A stretch of DNA of 64,000 nt. Origin: Aureliella helgolandensis (GTDB lineage: Bacteria; Planctomycetota; Planctomycetia; Pirellulales; Pirellulaceae). Location of the stretch: assembly GCF_007752135.1 (NCBI RefSeq), contig NZ_CP036298.1, positions 3,162,001-3,226,000 of the forward strand. Reading direction: 5' to 3'. Below, in pieces: positions 8,076 to 16,790 of this stretch. How positions within the stretch are numbered: position 1 is the stretch's first letter; the number at the start of each line of letters is the position of its first letter. Below the pieces are notes generated by a model that was not told the DNA's origin, ran no database searches, and was given only the letters and a program-made list of their open reading frames with translations. Made by a program: the position numbers and the translations under genes.

Positions 8076-8311
8076 TGTCCCACCCCCGAAAACAGCATTC
8101 CGCGAACGTCGATTTACGCATGACGATCGACGGACGCGTTTTCAGTCTAACCCAAGTTGGACCAAACCACGCAATTCTCGAACAAGCTACGTCAATACCG
8201 TCCGATTCGAGTGCTTTAATCGATGTCGTAATCGATGACAAGACCCTGACACGGGAAGTAGTTCTCTATGACGGGGCAAGTGACAAATCGAGACGGGTTG
8301 AGTTTTTCTAG
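8075..8311 (+). CDS. Small conserved hypothetical protein
   Basis: Protein of 78 residues starting MSHPRKQHSANVDLRMTIDG, with a central segment VGPNHAIL and ending RRVEFF. It resembles a small protein family often seen beside tyrosine recombinases and kinase-like genes in planctomycetes, but I know no function. Predicted soluble, mostly beta. It diverges from the broken kinase gene and its stop codon overlaps the stop of the recombinase pseudogene on the other strand. Confidence 0.6.
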   Translation: MSHPRKQHSANVDLRMTIDGRVFSLTQVGPNHAILEQATSIPSDSSALIDVVIDDKTLTREVVLYDGASDKSRRVEFF

Positions 8312-9540
8312 TTAATCCCTTCCTTGGCTCGGATCAGCAATTGCGTTTTCATTAGCTCTGGCAGATTCGGCCATAGACTGATCAGCTCGGTCAAACCGTC
8401 TGAAATGTTACCACCGAGAGATCCAACCTGCGTTTTTCCTCGGTTTTCTGCAGCATGTTCGCTTCCTGCCGGGTGCTAGAGAAACCGTAGGGAAATCAGC
8501 TTTTCTCTCGGTTTTTCTTATGGAATCAACTGACTGGTGTCAGTTCGTAAATTCTACGCTGGCTCGCGTTCGGGGCACTGTCGGTCGCTGGCTCGTGACA
8601 GAAGCGCTGACAATTGTTCGGCTGTATCTTGCTCTGCTCCTGGCATCAAATGGCCATAGGTGTCGAGCGTCAGGGGATGCTCGAGTGACGCATTACCGAT
8701 TGAATCACCTTGATGCTAACTCCCGCGCTGGCGAGCCAGACGCCGCAGGTGTGACGGAGTGCGTGGAAATCAAGGCACCCACCGGACTCCGATCGTGGCC
8801 ACAGGAAGTCAGGCGATGGGGAGGGAGGATCCGTCTCGATTCAAGCAGCCCTTGCAAGCTCCAAATCAGAGTAGAGCATTTTTGCAGACTTTGCGCGCAG
8901 CCTGAAAGGCAGTTCTCCCTCCAGTCTCTTGCGCAAGCCAGCAGACACATACTGCTTCGCCGACCTGCCAAACTTCGTGTGTTGTGCGTCGAGGTGCAAG
9001 TGATCGGTGCGAAGCGACGTGGATGCCAAACTTCGAAGCTCTGATGCGCGTACGCCAGTAGCGATGGCCGTCTCATAAATCAGCCCGTTGGGAGTGCGCG
9101 CCAGCTAGTACCATTCGGCTTGCGTCAAAAAACTTCTGCGTTTCTTTAGGGCTCACTCGAAGTTGGGGCGCTTGATCGCAGCCAGTGGATCGCGAATTAA
9201 AGCGACTCGCAATTGCGTTCGCCATCGCGAAAAGCCCTTGTTGGAAGTCAGGTAATGCCCCTGGGTGCGCAGGCCTATCGAATTTCCTCTTGGGCTAATA
9301 AATGTACGGACCATGTTTTTGACGGCAATGCGGTCGATCTCTCGGGGGGAGGTGTAACCCAGGGCATCCACGACTCGACGAATTTTTACCTCAGTTTCAT
9401 CGCGGTATTGTTGTGTGCTTCCTCCCAGGGTTGTCAGCTTGCCTGCGAAATTGGCTGCTGCAATCGACGGTATCCAGCGCGAGCCGCAACGATTGCAACC
9501 ATCGATTTGTGTTTGGGTTTACCGATGTATGGTGCTTTGG
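8308..9540 (-). pseudogene. Tyrosine recombinase (integrase) pseudogene
   Basis: A complete but broken recombinase can be followed across frames on the minus strand. From 9540 to 9153: a possible zinc-finger start (CNRCGSRW), then DALGYTSPREIDRI and GHYLTSNKGFSRW of the core-binding domain. After a stop and a frame change near 9155: SPKETQKFFDAS. From about 9097, in a further frame: GLIYETAIATGVRASELRSL (the catalytic Arg region). After an in-frame TGA at 8841-8843: DFHALRHTCGVWLASAG and IKVIQSVMRHSS. A one-base deletion follows, then LTLDTYGHLMPG with the catalytic Tyr. The tail DGLTELISLWPNLPELMKTQL ends at 8308. At least four inactivating lesions, so long dead. Confidence 0.8.
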
Positions 9541-9542
9541 AT

Positions 9543-10148
9543 TCAGGCATCCTCGTCGTCTGCATCCAACAGTTTAGCCTTTAGAGCCTCGAGTTCAGCG
9601 AGGTGCGGTAATGCGTACTTTTTGAGTTCGTAGCGCATGCGAAAGTAGCTCGACGTCATCATGATGATGAACAGCGGGATAAAAAACGCGTAAAACCAAA
9701 TGTGTTTGGAGGGTTCAGCTTGGAAGAAGCCAATCAACAAACTGACACCTAGCGGTACGACGCAGAACCATATGTAGCTACGCATCTGAGCGAATTTGTA
9801 GTTGAGTTGTGCTATCGACTTATCAATGACTCCCGACAGGCTGTCATCAAACTGAACTTCTGCTCGCTGTCTTTGTAATCGCCCAAACCAAATGTAGGCC
9901 GCCGCACCCAGGCAAAGGCTGCTGGTTACTATCTGGTATTTATTTTCCCCGACCAGCAGTGGCTCTTTCAGGGCAAGCAGGCCAACACCGATCAAGGCTC
10001 CCATGAGAGCCAGCTCGAAGATGCTGTTTTCACGCCCCACCTTTTGACTTCGCTTGCGAACCGAGTCCAGCACCCGGTCCGTATCTAGAGGTGAATTCGA
10101 TTGGCTATTTTGGCACTTCCAAATAGCTTGGAGATCTTCAAACTTCAT
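9543..10148 (-). CDS. Membrane protein coupled to ECF sigma factor
   Basis: Protein of 201 residues with a cytoplasmic N-terminus (MKFEDLQAIWKCQ) and about four membrane segments in two pairs: residues about 50-70 (LALMGALIGVGLLAL), 78-95, 130-150 (IWFCVVPLGVSLLIGF) and 155-178 (FYAFFIPLFIIMMTSS). It ends with an acidic tail. It overlaps the sigma-factor gene by 11 bases, the layout expected for a sigma factor and its membrane regulator, though no anti-sigma motif is recognisable. The start at 10148 is preferred over the codon at 10166, as MKFEDLQ is typical of such N-termini. Confidence 0.75.
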   Translation of the reverse strand: MKFEDLQAIWKCQNSQSNSPLDTDRVLDSVRKRSQKVGRENSIFELALMGALIGVGLLALKEPLLVGENKYQIVTSSLCLGAAAYIWFGRLQRQRAEVQFDDSLSGVIDKSIAQLNYKFAQMRSYIWFCVVPLGVSLLIGFFQAEPSKHIWFYAFFIPLFIIMMTSSYFRMRYELKKYALPHLAELEALKAKLLDADDEDA

Positions 10149-10650
10149 TTTCAATCTCACTCGCACGTTGCGAAAGGTGCTTTTTAATTCGATTCAATTT
10201 GACGCCTACGTTATTGACGGAGACCCCAAGCGTGTCCGCGATCTCTTGGTAGCTGAAGCCATCTAGCATCATCAGCGTAAGTGATCTGTCGATGTTATTC
10301 AGAAGGCCGATCTGCTCATAGAGCCATTCCAGGCGTGGGTCGGACGGCTCCGAACTGCTGTTTAGCAAGGGGGCTATATGACTCAGTTCGTTGCGCTGTT
10401 TCTGGCGTGTCTTCTCTTTCCGAGACCAACTGATGGCGGTGTTCAATCCAACGCGATAGATCCAAGTTGTCTCGGCTGCCGTTTCACTATTGTAACGCTC
10501 GGCGGAACGCCAAAGCTGAAAGACAATCTCTTGAAAGAGATCTTCGCGATCGTGGGGCGTGAAGGAGAAAGTGCGTACGATCTTCAGCAACAGACCTTGG
10601 TGCTTGGTCAGCCAATCGTGAAGGAGTCGGTCTTTCAGAGTGCTATTCAA
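10138..10650 (-). CDS. ECF-type RNA polymerase sigma factor
   Basis: Sigma-70 family extracytoplasmic-function factor of 170 residues. Region 2 is at about residues 20-85 (FTPHDREDLFQEIVFQLWRSAERYN, then TWIYRVGLNTAISWSR). Region 4 is at about 110-160 (LTLMMLDGFSYQEIADTLGVSVNNVGVKLNRIKKHL), a standard helix-turn-helix for the -35 element. It directs a set of promoters in response to an unknown signal. Its stop lies within the start of a four-helix membrane protein gene, the likely partner. Confidence 0.9.
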   Translation of the reverse strand: MNSTLKDRLLHDWLTKHQGLLLKIVRTFSFTPHDREDLFQEIVFQLWRSAERYNSETAAETTWIYRVGLNTAISWSRKEKTRQKQRNELSHIAPLLNSSSEPSDPRLEWLYEQIGLLNNIDRSLTLMMLDGFSYQEIADTLGVSVNNVGVKLNRIKKHLSQRASEIENEV

Positions 10651-10859
10651 AATGCCTGACTTTAGTTCACGAGATCTGGGACTACCTAACTATTCGCACG
10701 TCCCTACGCCTTTCTTACAGAAACTAACAAATTTTTCTTTTTGCGACCTACCTGTAACTTTTCGCGATTCGCCCGCGAATAGTTGAGTAAACGAGCAAGT
10801 CTGCCAAGAGGTCCGAAAAGACCTTACCCATTTATTACAACGAGTAGTGGAGCAATGAA

Positions 10860-10915
10860 ATGTCAAAATGTCGCCGCCAGATCTTAGTTGCCATTGTTTC
10901 TGGGGATGTCCCTTG
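10860..10915 (+). pseudogene. Possible 5' end of the serine hydrolase gene, cut by IS256 element
   Basis: An ATG at 10860 opens MSKCRRQILVAIVSGDVPC, which looks like the beginning of a signal peptide, and runs straight into the left end of the insertion sequence. The gene on the other side of the element begins in the middle of a hydrophobic leader (LGRFLVSATLTLLSAW). I infer that both were one gene before insertion. No target duplication was found, so this is tentative. Confidence 0.4.
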
Positions 10916-10991
10916 CGTTGTTAAAACTGTTGGTGGTCTCGCTGGCTAAAGGGTACTGGAAAAGGTCTTTAGGATCAAACAGGTGGTGGAA

Positions 10992-12266
10992 CTAAAGTGA
11001 TGGGGCCCGTGCCGTCGCCGGAGCCGTAGGCGACGGCACGGGCCCCGACGGCGGCTTTGTTGGTGTAGCCTCGTGTTCTCTCGCTAGGGCGGCAATCAGC
11101 TTAGGTAGTTCCTTGTGGCCGCTGATTCGATGGAACCCCTTTTCGGCCTCAAGCAGTGCGTAGGACAGCCAGCGACTCGCCTGATCCGTGTCGGCTCGGA
11201 ATCGTGTTACACGCCCCAAGCGGCGACGCGTGTTCAGGAAGGAGTTCTCAATCGCGTTGGTACTTAGCAGTGAACGATGGAGCGTGTTTGGCACTTCGAG
11301 TCGGTGTAGGGCTAGCAGGTCCTCACCGGCCTCATGAAGGCTCTTAAACGCTTCGGCATTGAGAGGCTCAAGGAACGCCTCTAGCTCGCCGACGACCTCT
11401 TGTGCGGCGGTATAGCCCTGCACGCTACGGAGTCGTCTAAACAGTCGAGCGAGTTCGCCCGTATGACGCTTCGATAGCTTGCCACGGATGTTGCGTTCCT
11501 TGTGAACTAAGCAGCGTTGGATGACCGAGTCGGGGAAGTGCTCCTTGACCGCTTTGCGAAGCACATCGCTGCCATCCAGGACTGCCAGTAAGCGCTGCGA
11601 GCAAGTAAAGCCGCGACGGGCCAAGCGAGCAAGCAATTCATTGGATACAACTGCATTTTCACTACTGCCCAGCGCAAAGTCGAGCACATGCTTGCAGCCT
11701 TCAGAATCAATACCGAGAGCAACCACTGCCGTCTGGTCTGAGCTTAGCCGGATACCATCGAGCATCAGAATGCACCACGTATGCCTCGACAGATCACGGC
11801 TGCGTAGCTCGTCGATCAATCGTGTTCCCGCCTCTTGCCATAGACGCGAGACGCTCGAGCGGCTTACGCCTGGCGACTTCGGCTTCACCACGGACATTTG
11901 TCGAGTGCTGACCCCAGACATCAACGCTTGAATTACAGCCTTCTCAAGCTGCTCAGGATCGTTGGCGGAGGCGTAGCTGATCAGCTCCACTTCGCGGCTT
12001 CCACCCGCCTCCTGACGCTCGCGAACTCGCGGACGCGTCACCGACTCCCGTTCCCCTTCGACCAAGATGCGGCCCGCGGCGCTACCAGCTCGATAGGTCC
12101 GACAATCGCTCGGGGCATGCTTTGGGCCGCACAGTTCAGCCACTTCGGCAGCCATTACCTCACAGGCCATCTTCACGATCGAGCCCCGTAAGAATTCGCG
12201 AAACACTTCGCCAACTTCAGCGTTCGAAACTTGCCCAAGCTCGCGCAACAAACTAGATTCAGTCAT
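10992..12266 (-). CDS. IS256-family (mutator type) transposase
   Basis: DDE transposase of 424 residues. Typical IS256 blocks: a C2H-like segment near GPKHAPSDCRTYRAGS, SRSSVSRLWQEAG, then WCILMLDGIRLS with the first catalytic Asp, LLAVLDGSDVLRKAVKEHFPDSVIQRCLVHKERN with the second Asp and the conserved C..H, and TNAIENSFLNTRRRLGRV with the Glu. The start is ATG at 12266, directly behind a sequence that can be buried in a stem. The Pro/Ala-rich C-terminal tail is an extension beyond the family core. No frameshift or stop, so it is likely active or recently active. Confidence 0.93.
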   Translation of the reverse strand: MTESSLLRELGQVSNAEVGEVFREFLRGSIVKMACEVMAAEVAELCGPKHAPSDCRTYRAGSAAGRILVEGERESVTRPRVRERQEAGGSREVELISYASANDPEQLEKAVIQALMSGVSTRQMSVVKPKSPGVSRSSVSRLWQEAGTRLIDELRSRDLSRHTWCILMLDGIRLSSDQTAVVALGIDSEGCKHVLDFALGSSENAVVSNELLARLARRGFTCSQRLLAVLDGSDVLRKAVKEHFPDSVIQRCLVHKERNIRGKLSKRHTGELARLFRRLRSVQGYTAAQEVVGELEAFLEPLNAEAFKSLHEAGEDLLALHRLEVPNTLHRSLLSTNAIENSFLNTRRRLGRVTRFRADTDQASRWLSYALLEAEKGFHRISGHKELPKLIAALAREHEATPTKPPSGPVPSPTAPATARAPSL

Positions 12267-12343
12267 GGTGGTCTCCCCGTCGGCGGTAACCGACGTAAAT
12301 TGGAAAATGCAGAAGGCAATATATTGCCTTCTGGGAGACCACC
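12267..12343 (-). promoter_or_regulatory. Structured transposase leader: ribosome-site-sequestering stem plus 24-bp palindrome
   Basis: In the transposase transcript, 12343-12333 (GGTGGTCTCCC) is perfectly complementary to 12277-12267 (GGGAGACCACC), which touches the start codon and includes the likely ribosome site GGGGAG. Between them lie a perfect 24-bp palindrome (12310-12333) and a small stem (CGTCGG/CCGACG). Transcripts entering from outside would fold and hide the start, as known for IS10 and IS50. The GGTGGTCTC motif also occurs in both terminal repeats. Confidence 0.65.
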
Positions 12344-12362
12344 TTTCAACTTTTAACAACGA

Positions 12363-14543
12363 TTGGGACGCTTCCTTGTTTCTGCCACTCTTACCTTGTT
12401 GTCCGCTTGGATAGTACGAGCTGAGGATACGCAGAACGCGCGCACGCAACCAGTCACGATCAGCGAGCGCGCCCTGCAGCTGCTGAGTGCGGAATTGGCC
12501 CGCTACGTTGAACAAGATAGGACCGTTGGGGCAGAGTTGTTGGTGATTCAAGCTGACAAGGTTTTGCTGCACGAGTCTTTGGGCTACTCCGATCGCGAGT
12601 CCGAGAGGAAGTGGCAAAACAACACCGTTTGCAACATTCGCTCCATGACCAAGTCGCTCACCTCGGCGGCCGCTCAAATACTGATCGATCGCGGTGAGTT
12701 ACAGGTAGACGCACCCGTGGCCAAGTACTTACCCAGCTTTCGAACGGAAGCGACTCGAGCGATCACGGTGCAACATGTACTCACTCATCGATCGGGTCTT
12801 CCTTTGACGATTCTGCAATCTCCGAAGGATTTCTCTTCACTCTCCGAGCAGGTTGCAGCCTCCGCACAAGCTGAGTTGCAGTTCGAGCCCGGCACTAAAT
12901 TCTGGTATAGCGACGCAGGTGCTGATGTAGTCGCCGCTTTGGTGGAGAAGGTCTCGGGAGAGACAATGGATCAATTCGTTCAACGCGAATTAATAAAGCC
13001 TCTCGGAATGCAAAATACCTTTTACGGTATAGATTCAGGGCATCCGCGGTTTCAGGACATCGCAACGCTGTACTTAGGCGGACCGAAGAGTTGGTCGGCC
13101 TTCTGGAAGACAAGCGATGATTTGTTCTATCCCTTCGCCTGGGGATCACAGACGCTCTATTCAACGGCTACCGACTACACCAAGTTCCTTTCCATGTTGC
13201 TGAACCGTGGTCAGATTGGCGAAAGGAGTGTATTAAATACCTCAGCCATCCGCCGCATGGTCGATCCGACTTCGCGATTGACGGGCATGGGAACGGAGAA
13301 GCCCATGCCGACGGGCTTTCGAGGATTGCAGGCTTACTACGGACAAATGTTGGTGACTTACCGAGTCGATGAGAATTCGCCGGTTGTCGCATTCGGACAC
13401 AGTGGGTCTGACGGCACCATCGCTTGGGCGTGGCCTAAACACAATCTGATCATCGCCTACTTCACACAATCACGCGGCGGACAGACGCCGCTTCGCATGG
13501 AGGCCGCCATCGATCGCTTGTTGTTCAGTGGTGCTGACGACGGTCAAGTTGCTGAGCGTTTGAAGCCCTATATGGGCCAATTTACCGCCAACTTCGCACA
13601 GTTTCAAAACGAAGAGTTTACAGTTTCGGCACAAGGCGAGAAGCTCTACTTGGATGTACCCAGTCAGATGACTTTTGAATTGCTCGAACCCGAGCAAGGT
13701 AACCTCTGGGCCTTCGCCATGGCTCCAGACAAGATTCAAGTCGAGTTCGTTCGCGACGCAGAGGACGCCATCGTCGCGTTACGTATGCATCAAGCTGGTC
13801 ATACAACTGAAGTGCCACTCAAAACCACCGAAGGTTCCAAGGAAGAGTCGACGGAGACAAACACTAAGTCTATGCCTAGGAAGGCCGAGTTGCCAACGGC
13901 GGAAGCAATCATCGCGAAGTTTGTGGAAGTCACCGGTGGTCGATTCGCTTACGAGGCGTCTTCCTCGATGTCGAACCAAGGTAGTTTGGTGATTCCTCGG
14001 GCTGGCATCAAGGGAAGCTTTGAACTCATTTATGCGAACGGCGGCAAGTGGTGTATGCAGAGTGATCTGGGCGCTACGGGCATGGAGAAATCAGGTAGCG
14101 ACGGTCAAGTTGCATGGGCACAAGCGGGGGCGGCTCCTGCGCGGAAGTTACAAGGTGCTGAGCTTTTGCAGGCTCAACAAGAAGCTGATCTGCAAGCGCG
14201 GCTTCATCCGAAAAAGTATTACGAGTCCATGAAGACAATCGGAATTGAAAAGATCCAAGATGAAGATTGTTATCGTGTCGAGTTAAAGTCTTCCAGCGGT
14301 GACGTGACGATCGAATATTTCTCAACCGTAACGGGGTTTCTCGTTCGAAGAAGATCCAAGCAATCTCTACCAGTTGGCAAAATCGATGTCATCGAGGAAT
14401 TCGCCGACTATCGCGCTGCCGGTGACCGCATCGCCTGGCACACATCCGTTAAACATTTGCCCGGCGGAATCGATGTTATCATCAAGCTAGAGAAGGTCCA
14501 ATTCAATCAGCCCATTGACGCAGCACGCTTCAAGTTGCCGTAG
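12363..14543 (+). CDS. Class C beta-lactamase-like serine hydrolase with LolA-like C-terminal domain
   Basis: Large exported hydrolase, 726 residues as read. The N-terminal part (about 30-400) is a beta-lactamase/penicillin-binding-protein-like serine hydrolase: nucleophile motif SMTK at 94-97, Tyr motif YSD at 182-184, and FGHSG near 343 as the third motif. Such proteins act as esterases or D-amino peptidases in the periplasm. A middle segment (about 400-490) resembles the usual barrel-like tail. Residues about 505-726 (from LPTAEAIIAKFVEVTGG to the end) resemble lipoprotein-sorting (LolA-like) domains. The reading starts at a TTG two bases after the IS end, inside a hydrophobic leader, so the natural start was probably lost to the IS. 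Expression would need a promoter from the element. Confidence 0.8.
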   Translation: MGRFLVSATLTLLSAWIVRAEDTQNARTQPVTISERALQLLSAELARYVEQDRTVGAELLVIQADKVLLHESLGYSDRESERKWQNNTVCNIRSMTKSLTSAAAQILIDRGELQVDAPVAKYLPSFRTEATRAITVQHVLTHRSGLPLTILQSPKDFSSLSEQVAASAQAELQFEPGTKFWYSDAGADVVAALVEKVSGETMDQFVQRELIKPLGMQNTFYGIDSGHPRFQDIATLYLGGPKSWSAFWKTSDDLFYPFAWGSQTLYSTATDYTKFLSMLLNRGQIGERSVLNTSAIRRMVDPTSRLTGMGTEKPMPTGFRGLQAYYGQMLVTYRVDENSPVVAFGHSGSDGTIAWAWPKHNLIIAYFTQSRGGQTPLRMEAAIDRLLFSGADDGQVAERLKPYMGQFTANFAQFQNEEFTVSAQGEKLYLDVPSQMTFELLEPEQGNLWAFAMAPDKIQVEFVRDAEDAIVALRMHQAGHTTEVPLKTTEGSKEESTETNTKSMPRKAELPTAEAIIAKFVEVTGGRFAYEASSSMSNQGSLVIPRAGIKGSFELIYANGGKWCMQSDLGATGMEKSGSDGQVAWAQAGAAPARKLQGAELLQAQQEADLQARLHPKKYYESMKTIGIEKIQDEDCYRVELKSSSGDVTIEYFSTVTGFLVRRRSKQSLPVGKIDVIEEFADYRAAGDRIAWHTSVKHLPGGIDVIIKLEKVQFNQPIDAARFKLP

Positions 14544-15220
14544 AAGCTTTTTTGCTCACCTCGCCAGAGCGTGCTTGCAAACTAACGGAAGTATCGACCG
14601 TAAGCGAAAGGCACTCGGAATTGTGCGTCATGTTCGTTGACTGGACTGGCGAGGACTTCGGCAAATTACTGGTAGCGTGCCTCCATTGTTAAACCTTGCC
14701 AACCCGGAAGTTAGATAAGCAACCAGCCTGGAGAATTTCGCGGAAATGGTATGGTACTTTTTGTCTTAGCGGCGTTTTTGACCGACTCTTTCTTCGGGCC
14801 GAAATTTCCTACACTGAGAGCGATGCAACCTCCGTAGGGCTGAGAATTCATCGAATCGCGTCCAAGCCGCAAGGATGGAAGTTTCTCCGGCAGATTTAGA
14901 GCGGAAAGTTCCCTTGCCAGGCTGCTCATGAGGGCGTGTCAGGGGCATCGAAGTGCTAGGCGAAATGACGGTTTGACATGAGTCACGAAAGCAGTCGGTC
15001 GCCGACCGTCAGGCTTTGCTCAACTACTCGCCGCGAGGTATGGCGGACCGTCGTCCAAGTGAGCTGTGTCTGCTAAGTCTGCTGCCTCTCGCTCTTTTTC
15101 GATCGTGCGGACCGGTCTCGGTTTGATTTGACTTCCTGCCAGCGGTGTGGACCGACAGGTTTTCCACTACGGCGATTCCCGGCTGCTACAGCCGCCGCTA
15201 TGTCGACATCTGCCTGGCTC
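14544..15220. other. Gene-free stretch with eroded IS256-like sequence at its end
   Basis: About 680 bases without a supportable gene. In the last 200 bases the minus strand shows short pieces (NRRSGKPV, then KPRPVRT) that could be the eroded continuation of the IS256-like transposase fragment at 15221-15418. Nothing else stands out. Confidence 0.4.
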
Positions 15221-15418
15221 TCAACTTCCGAGTGTAGCAGCCGTTCGACTATCCGAACTGCCGCCGCTCAAATGCACATCCAGCTCGCTGTTGAGCATTC
15301 GTTCCAGGACCGACTTCAGCAACGAACGCATGACCACCTGGAGCTCATTTAACGGCGTGGTGTTACCAGCCAGCTCCTTCGCAAACTCCTCTGCCTTCCT
15401 CGTCGACATCACGTCCAT
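15221..15418 (-). pseudogene. N-terminal fragment of a second IS256-family transposase
   Basis: 65 residues beginning MDVMSTRKAEEFAKELA and containing NELQVVMRSLLKSVLERMLNSELDVHL, the characteristic N-terminal DNA-binding stretch of another IS256 subgroup, different from the intact element at 10.9 kb. After SELDVHLSGG the frame degenerates and no catalytic part follows. A relic of an older insertion. Confidence 0.65.
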
Positions 15419-15752
15419 GCTCCAAGCTCCTTAAATAAATGTGGTTTAAAGAACACTCTCATATGCTAGCCAAACACAAATCTAATTATAGGCCTCGTTC
15501 CTGGCGAGTTTCTAATCATCCCCGACGCGGGGCGGCAGAAGGAGTCTTCGCGCGAGCTGTGGGATCAACGTCTATTTTGCCTGCAGCGACGTGCCAGTTA
15601 CCTTCCAACAAGCCGCCAGTCGGCTCGCCACCACCAGAAACGGCCTCGGGGATTCGAATGCTGAAAAGTGGGCGCGCCCGCTATTCGGCACTCGAATCCT
15701 TTGAGTTGAGTAGATTGTCTGGTACACTCCCTGGAAGTCAAATTTCCTATCG

Positions 15753-15832
15753 GTCAGTGTCAGTATCAGTCAGTTATCAGTTTTTTCCTATCAGTTTTTT
15801 CCTATCAGTCAGTATCAGTCAGTATCAGTCAT
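15753..15832. repeat. AT-rich tandem direct repeats (TCAGTATCAG / TTTTTTCCTATCAG units)
   Basis: Interlaced short repeats: several GTCAGTATCA units, and TTTTTTCCTATCAG twice in tandem at 15781-15808. They end just before the ribosome site (AGGAG) of the GC-rich orphan gene and so occupy its promoter region. Unit copy number could affect expression (inference). Confidence 0.8.
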
Positions 15833-15843
15833 AGGAGCCACGC

Positions 15844-16635
15844 ATGCCGGATCCCACGAACCTCGTCGGTACGTACGTCAACTATGTCATCAAGCCGATC
15901 ATGTCCGACTCGCCGGCAATGGCGTTGCTGGTCGTCAACGGCGCGCTGCCCAATCAAGTCGACAACGTCGCCGGCCAGATCTGGACTGATCCGCCACCGC
16001 CGATGCCGCCGCGCCCGGGTGTGATTCCGCAGATGGGCGCACACCGCGCGCCCGCACCGGCACCTGGTATGGGCGGCCACCGCGGCGTCGTCAGCGGCTT
16101 CACCCGCAGCGCATCGACCTGGCCCTTCTTCTTCCTGAAGTACGTGCCCGGACGCACGACCGTCGCGCCGCTAGGCCACGGCGTGCTCACCGGGCCCATC
16201 AGCGGTTGCTACCTGTTCCGCTACATACTGGCGGGCGTGACGTACATGTCCCACGTGGGCACCGCCGACGACCCCGCCGACGACCGCAGCGTCCAGGCCA
16301 AGGCCGACTGGTTGACCCTCGTCGGCCAGCCCACTATCAGCCACGTCTTCGGCGGCACCCCCATCGACTACTTCTCGACGCCCGAGGTCGCCGGCGCCAT
16401 GCTGAGCGGCAACCCGATGGACGTGTCGGTGTGCGCCTACTACACCGCCACCGACGCCTGGGCCGTGATGCTTTCAAAGGTGCCCGGCAACCGCCCGCTT
16501 CCGCCCGGCGGGCTGAGCAAGATCTGCGGCGTGAAGAAAATGACCCTCCAGCCCTGGACGACGCTTTATGCCCTCCGCAAATTCTCTGGCGAATACTCAG
16601 CCGAAAAGAAGAAGGACGCCTTCAAACTGAGCTGA
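15844..16635 (+). CDS. GC-rich orphan protein of unknown function, likely transferred
   Basis: Protein of 263 residues with ATG at 15844 behind ATAGGAGCC. I do not recognise the family. Visible: a short N-terminal part with SPAMALLVVNGALPNQVDNVAGQ, a Pro-rich linker (about 48-72, DPPPPMPPRPG), then FTRSASTWPFFFLKYVPG, a block GCYLFRYILAGVTYMSHVGT, and GNPMDVSVCAYYTATDAW. No signal peptide. The spaced Cys and His residues could belong to an enzyme, but I cannot assign one. Third codon positions are almost all G or C, unlike neighbouring genes, and the gene stands alone between repeats and IS debris, pointing to horizontal acquisition from a high-GC organism. A frame at 16206-16808 is a shadow caused by this composition. 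Confidence 0.62.
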   Translation: MPDPTNLVGTYVNYVIKPIMSDSPAMALLVVNGALPNQVDNVAGQIWTDPPPPMPPRPGVIPQMGAHRAPAPAPGMGGHRGVVSGFTRSASTWPFFFLKYVPGRTTVAPLGHGVLTGPISGCYLFRYILAGVTYMSHVGTADDPADDRSVQAKADWLTLVGQPTISHVFGGTPIDYFSTPEVAGAMLSGNPMDVSVCAYYTATDAWAVMLSKVPGNRPLPPGGLSKICGVKKMTLQPWTTLYALRKFSGEYSAEKKKDAFKLS

Positions 16636-16646
16636 CACATCCACAA

Positions 16647-16790
16647 CTAGTCCGCAAAGTGCGTCAGCCAGCCCAGCTTCAGCCGGACGCTGGTCCACGC
16701 CACGGTGATCCAGAGCATGCCAACCATCGCCGCCGCGCCCCAGTCCCAGTCCCAGTCCGGGCGAATCGTCGCCCGCACTTCAGTCGTCAT
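16647..16790 (-). CDS. Small Trp-rich putative membrane peptide (47 residues)
   Basis: Short frame MTTEVRATIRPDWDWDWG, then AAAMVGMLWITVAWTSV, which could form one membrane helix, ending at TAG 16647. It is convergent with the orphan gene, 11 bases apart, and shares its very GC-rich codon use, so it may have arrived with it. A weak GATGGG lies upstream. No homology known; it could be chance in GC-rich DNA. Confidence 0.35.
   Translation of the reverse strand: MTTEVRATIRPDWDWDWGAAAMVGMLWITVAWTSVRLKLGWLTHFAD

Larger units (their letters stand above)
10916..12361 (-). mobile_element. IS256-family insertion sequence
   Basis: Element of about 1.45 kb with one transposase gene. The ends are imperfect inverted repeats: the left end reads CGTTGTTAAAA, five bases, then GGTGGTCTC (10916-10940), and the right end read inward gives CGTTGTTAAAA, seven bases, GGTGGTCTC (12361-12335). 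No direct target repeat of 8-9 bases flanks it, so either the exact ends differ or the flanks have changed. The transposase appears intact. Confidence 0.82.

Noticed and set aside
8520-9044. 174-codon plus-strand frame
   Set aside because: Lies opposite the recombinase pseudogene, where the minus strand gives clear catalytic motifs.
10900-12375. Target-site duplication of the IS256 element
   Set aside because: Flanks GTCCCTTG and ATTGGGAC do not match; no 8-9 bp direct repeat could be found at any nearby border.
15753-15832. Possible CRISPR array
   Set aside because: Repeats are irregular, nested and without unique spacers; no cas gene nearby.
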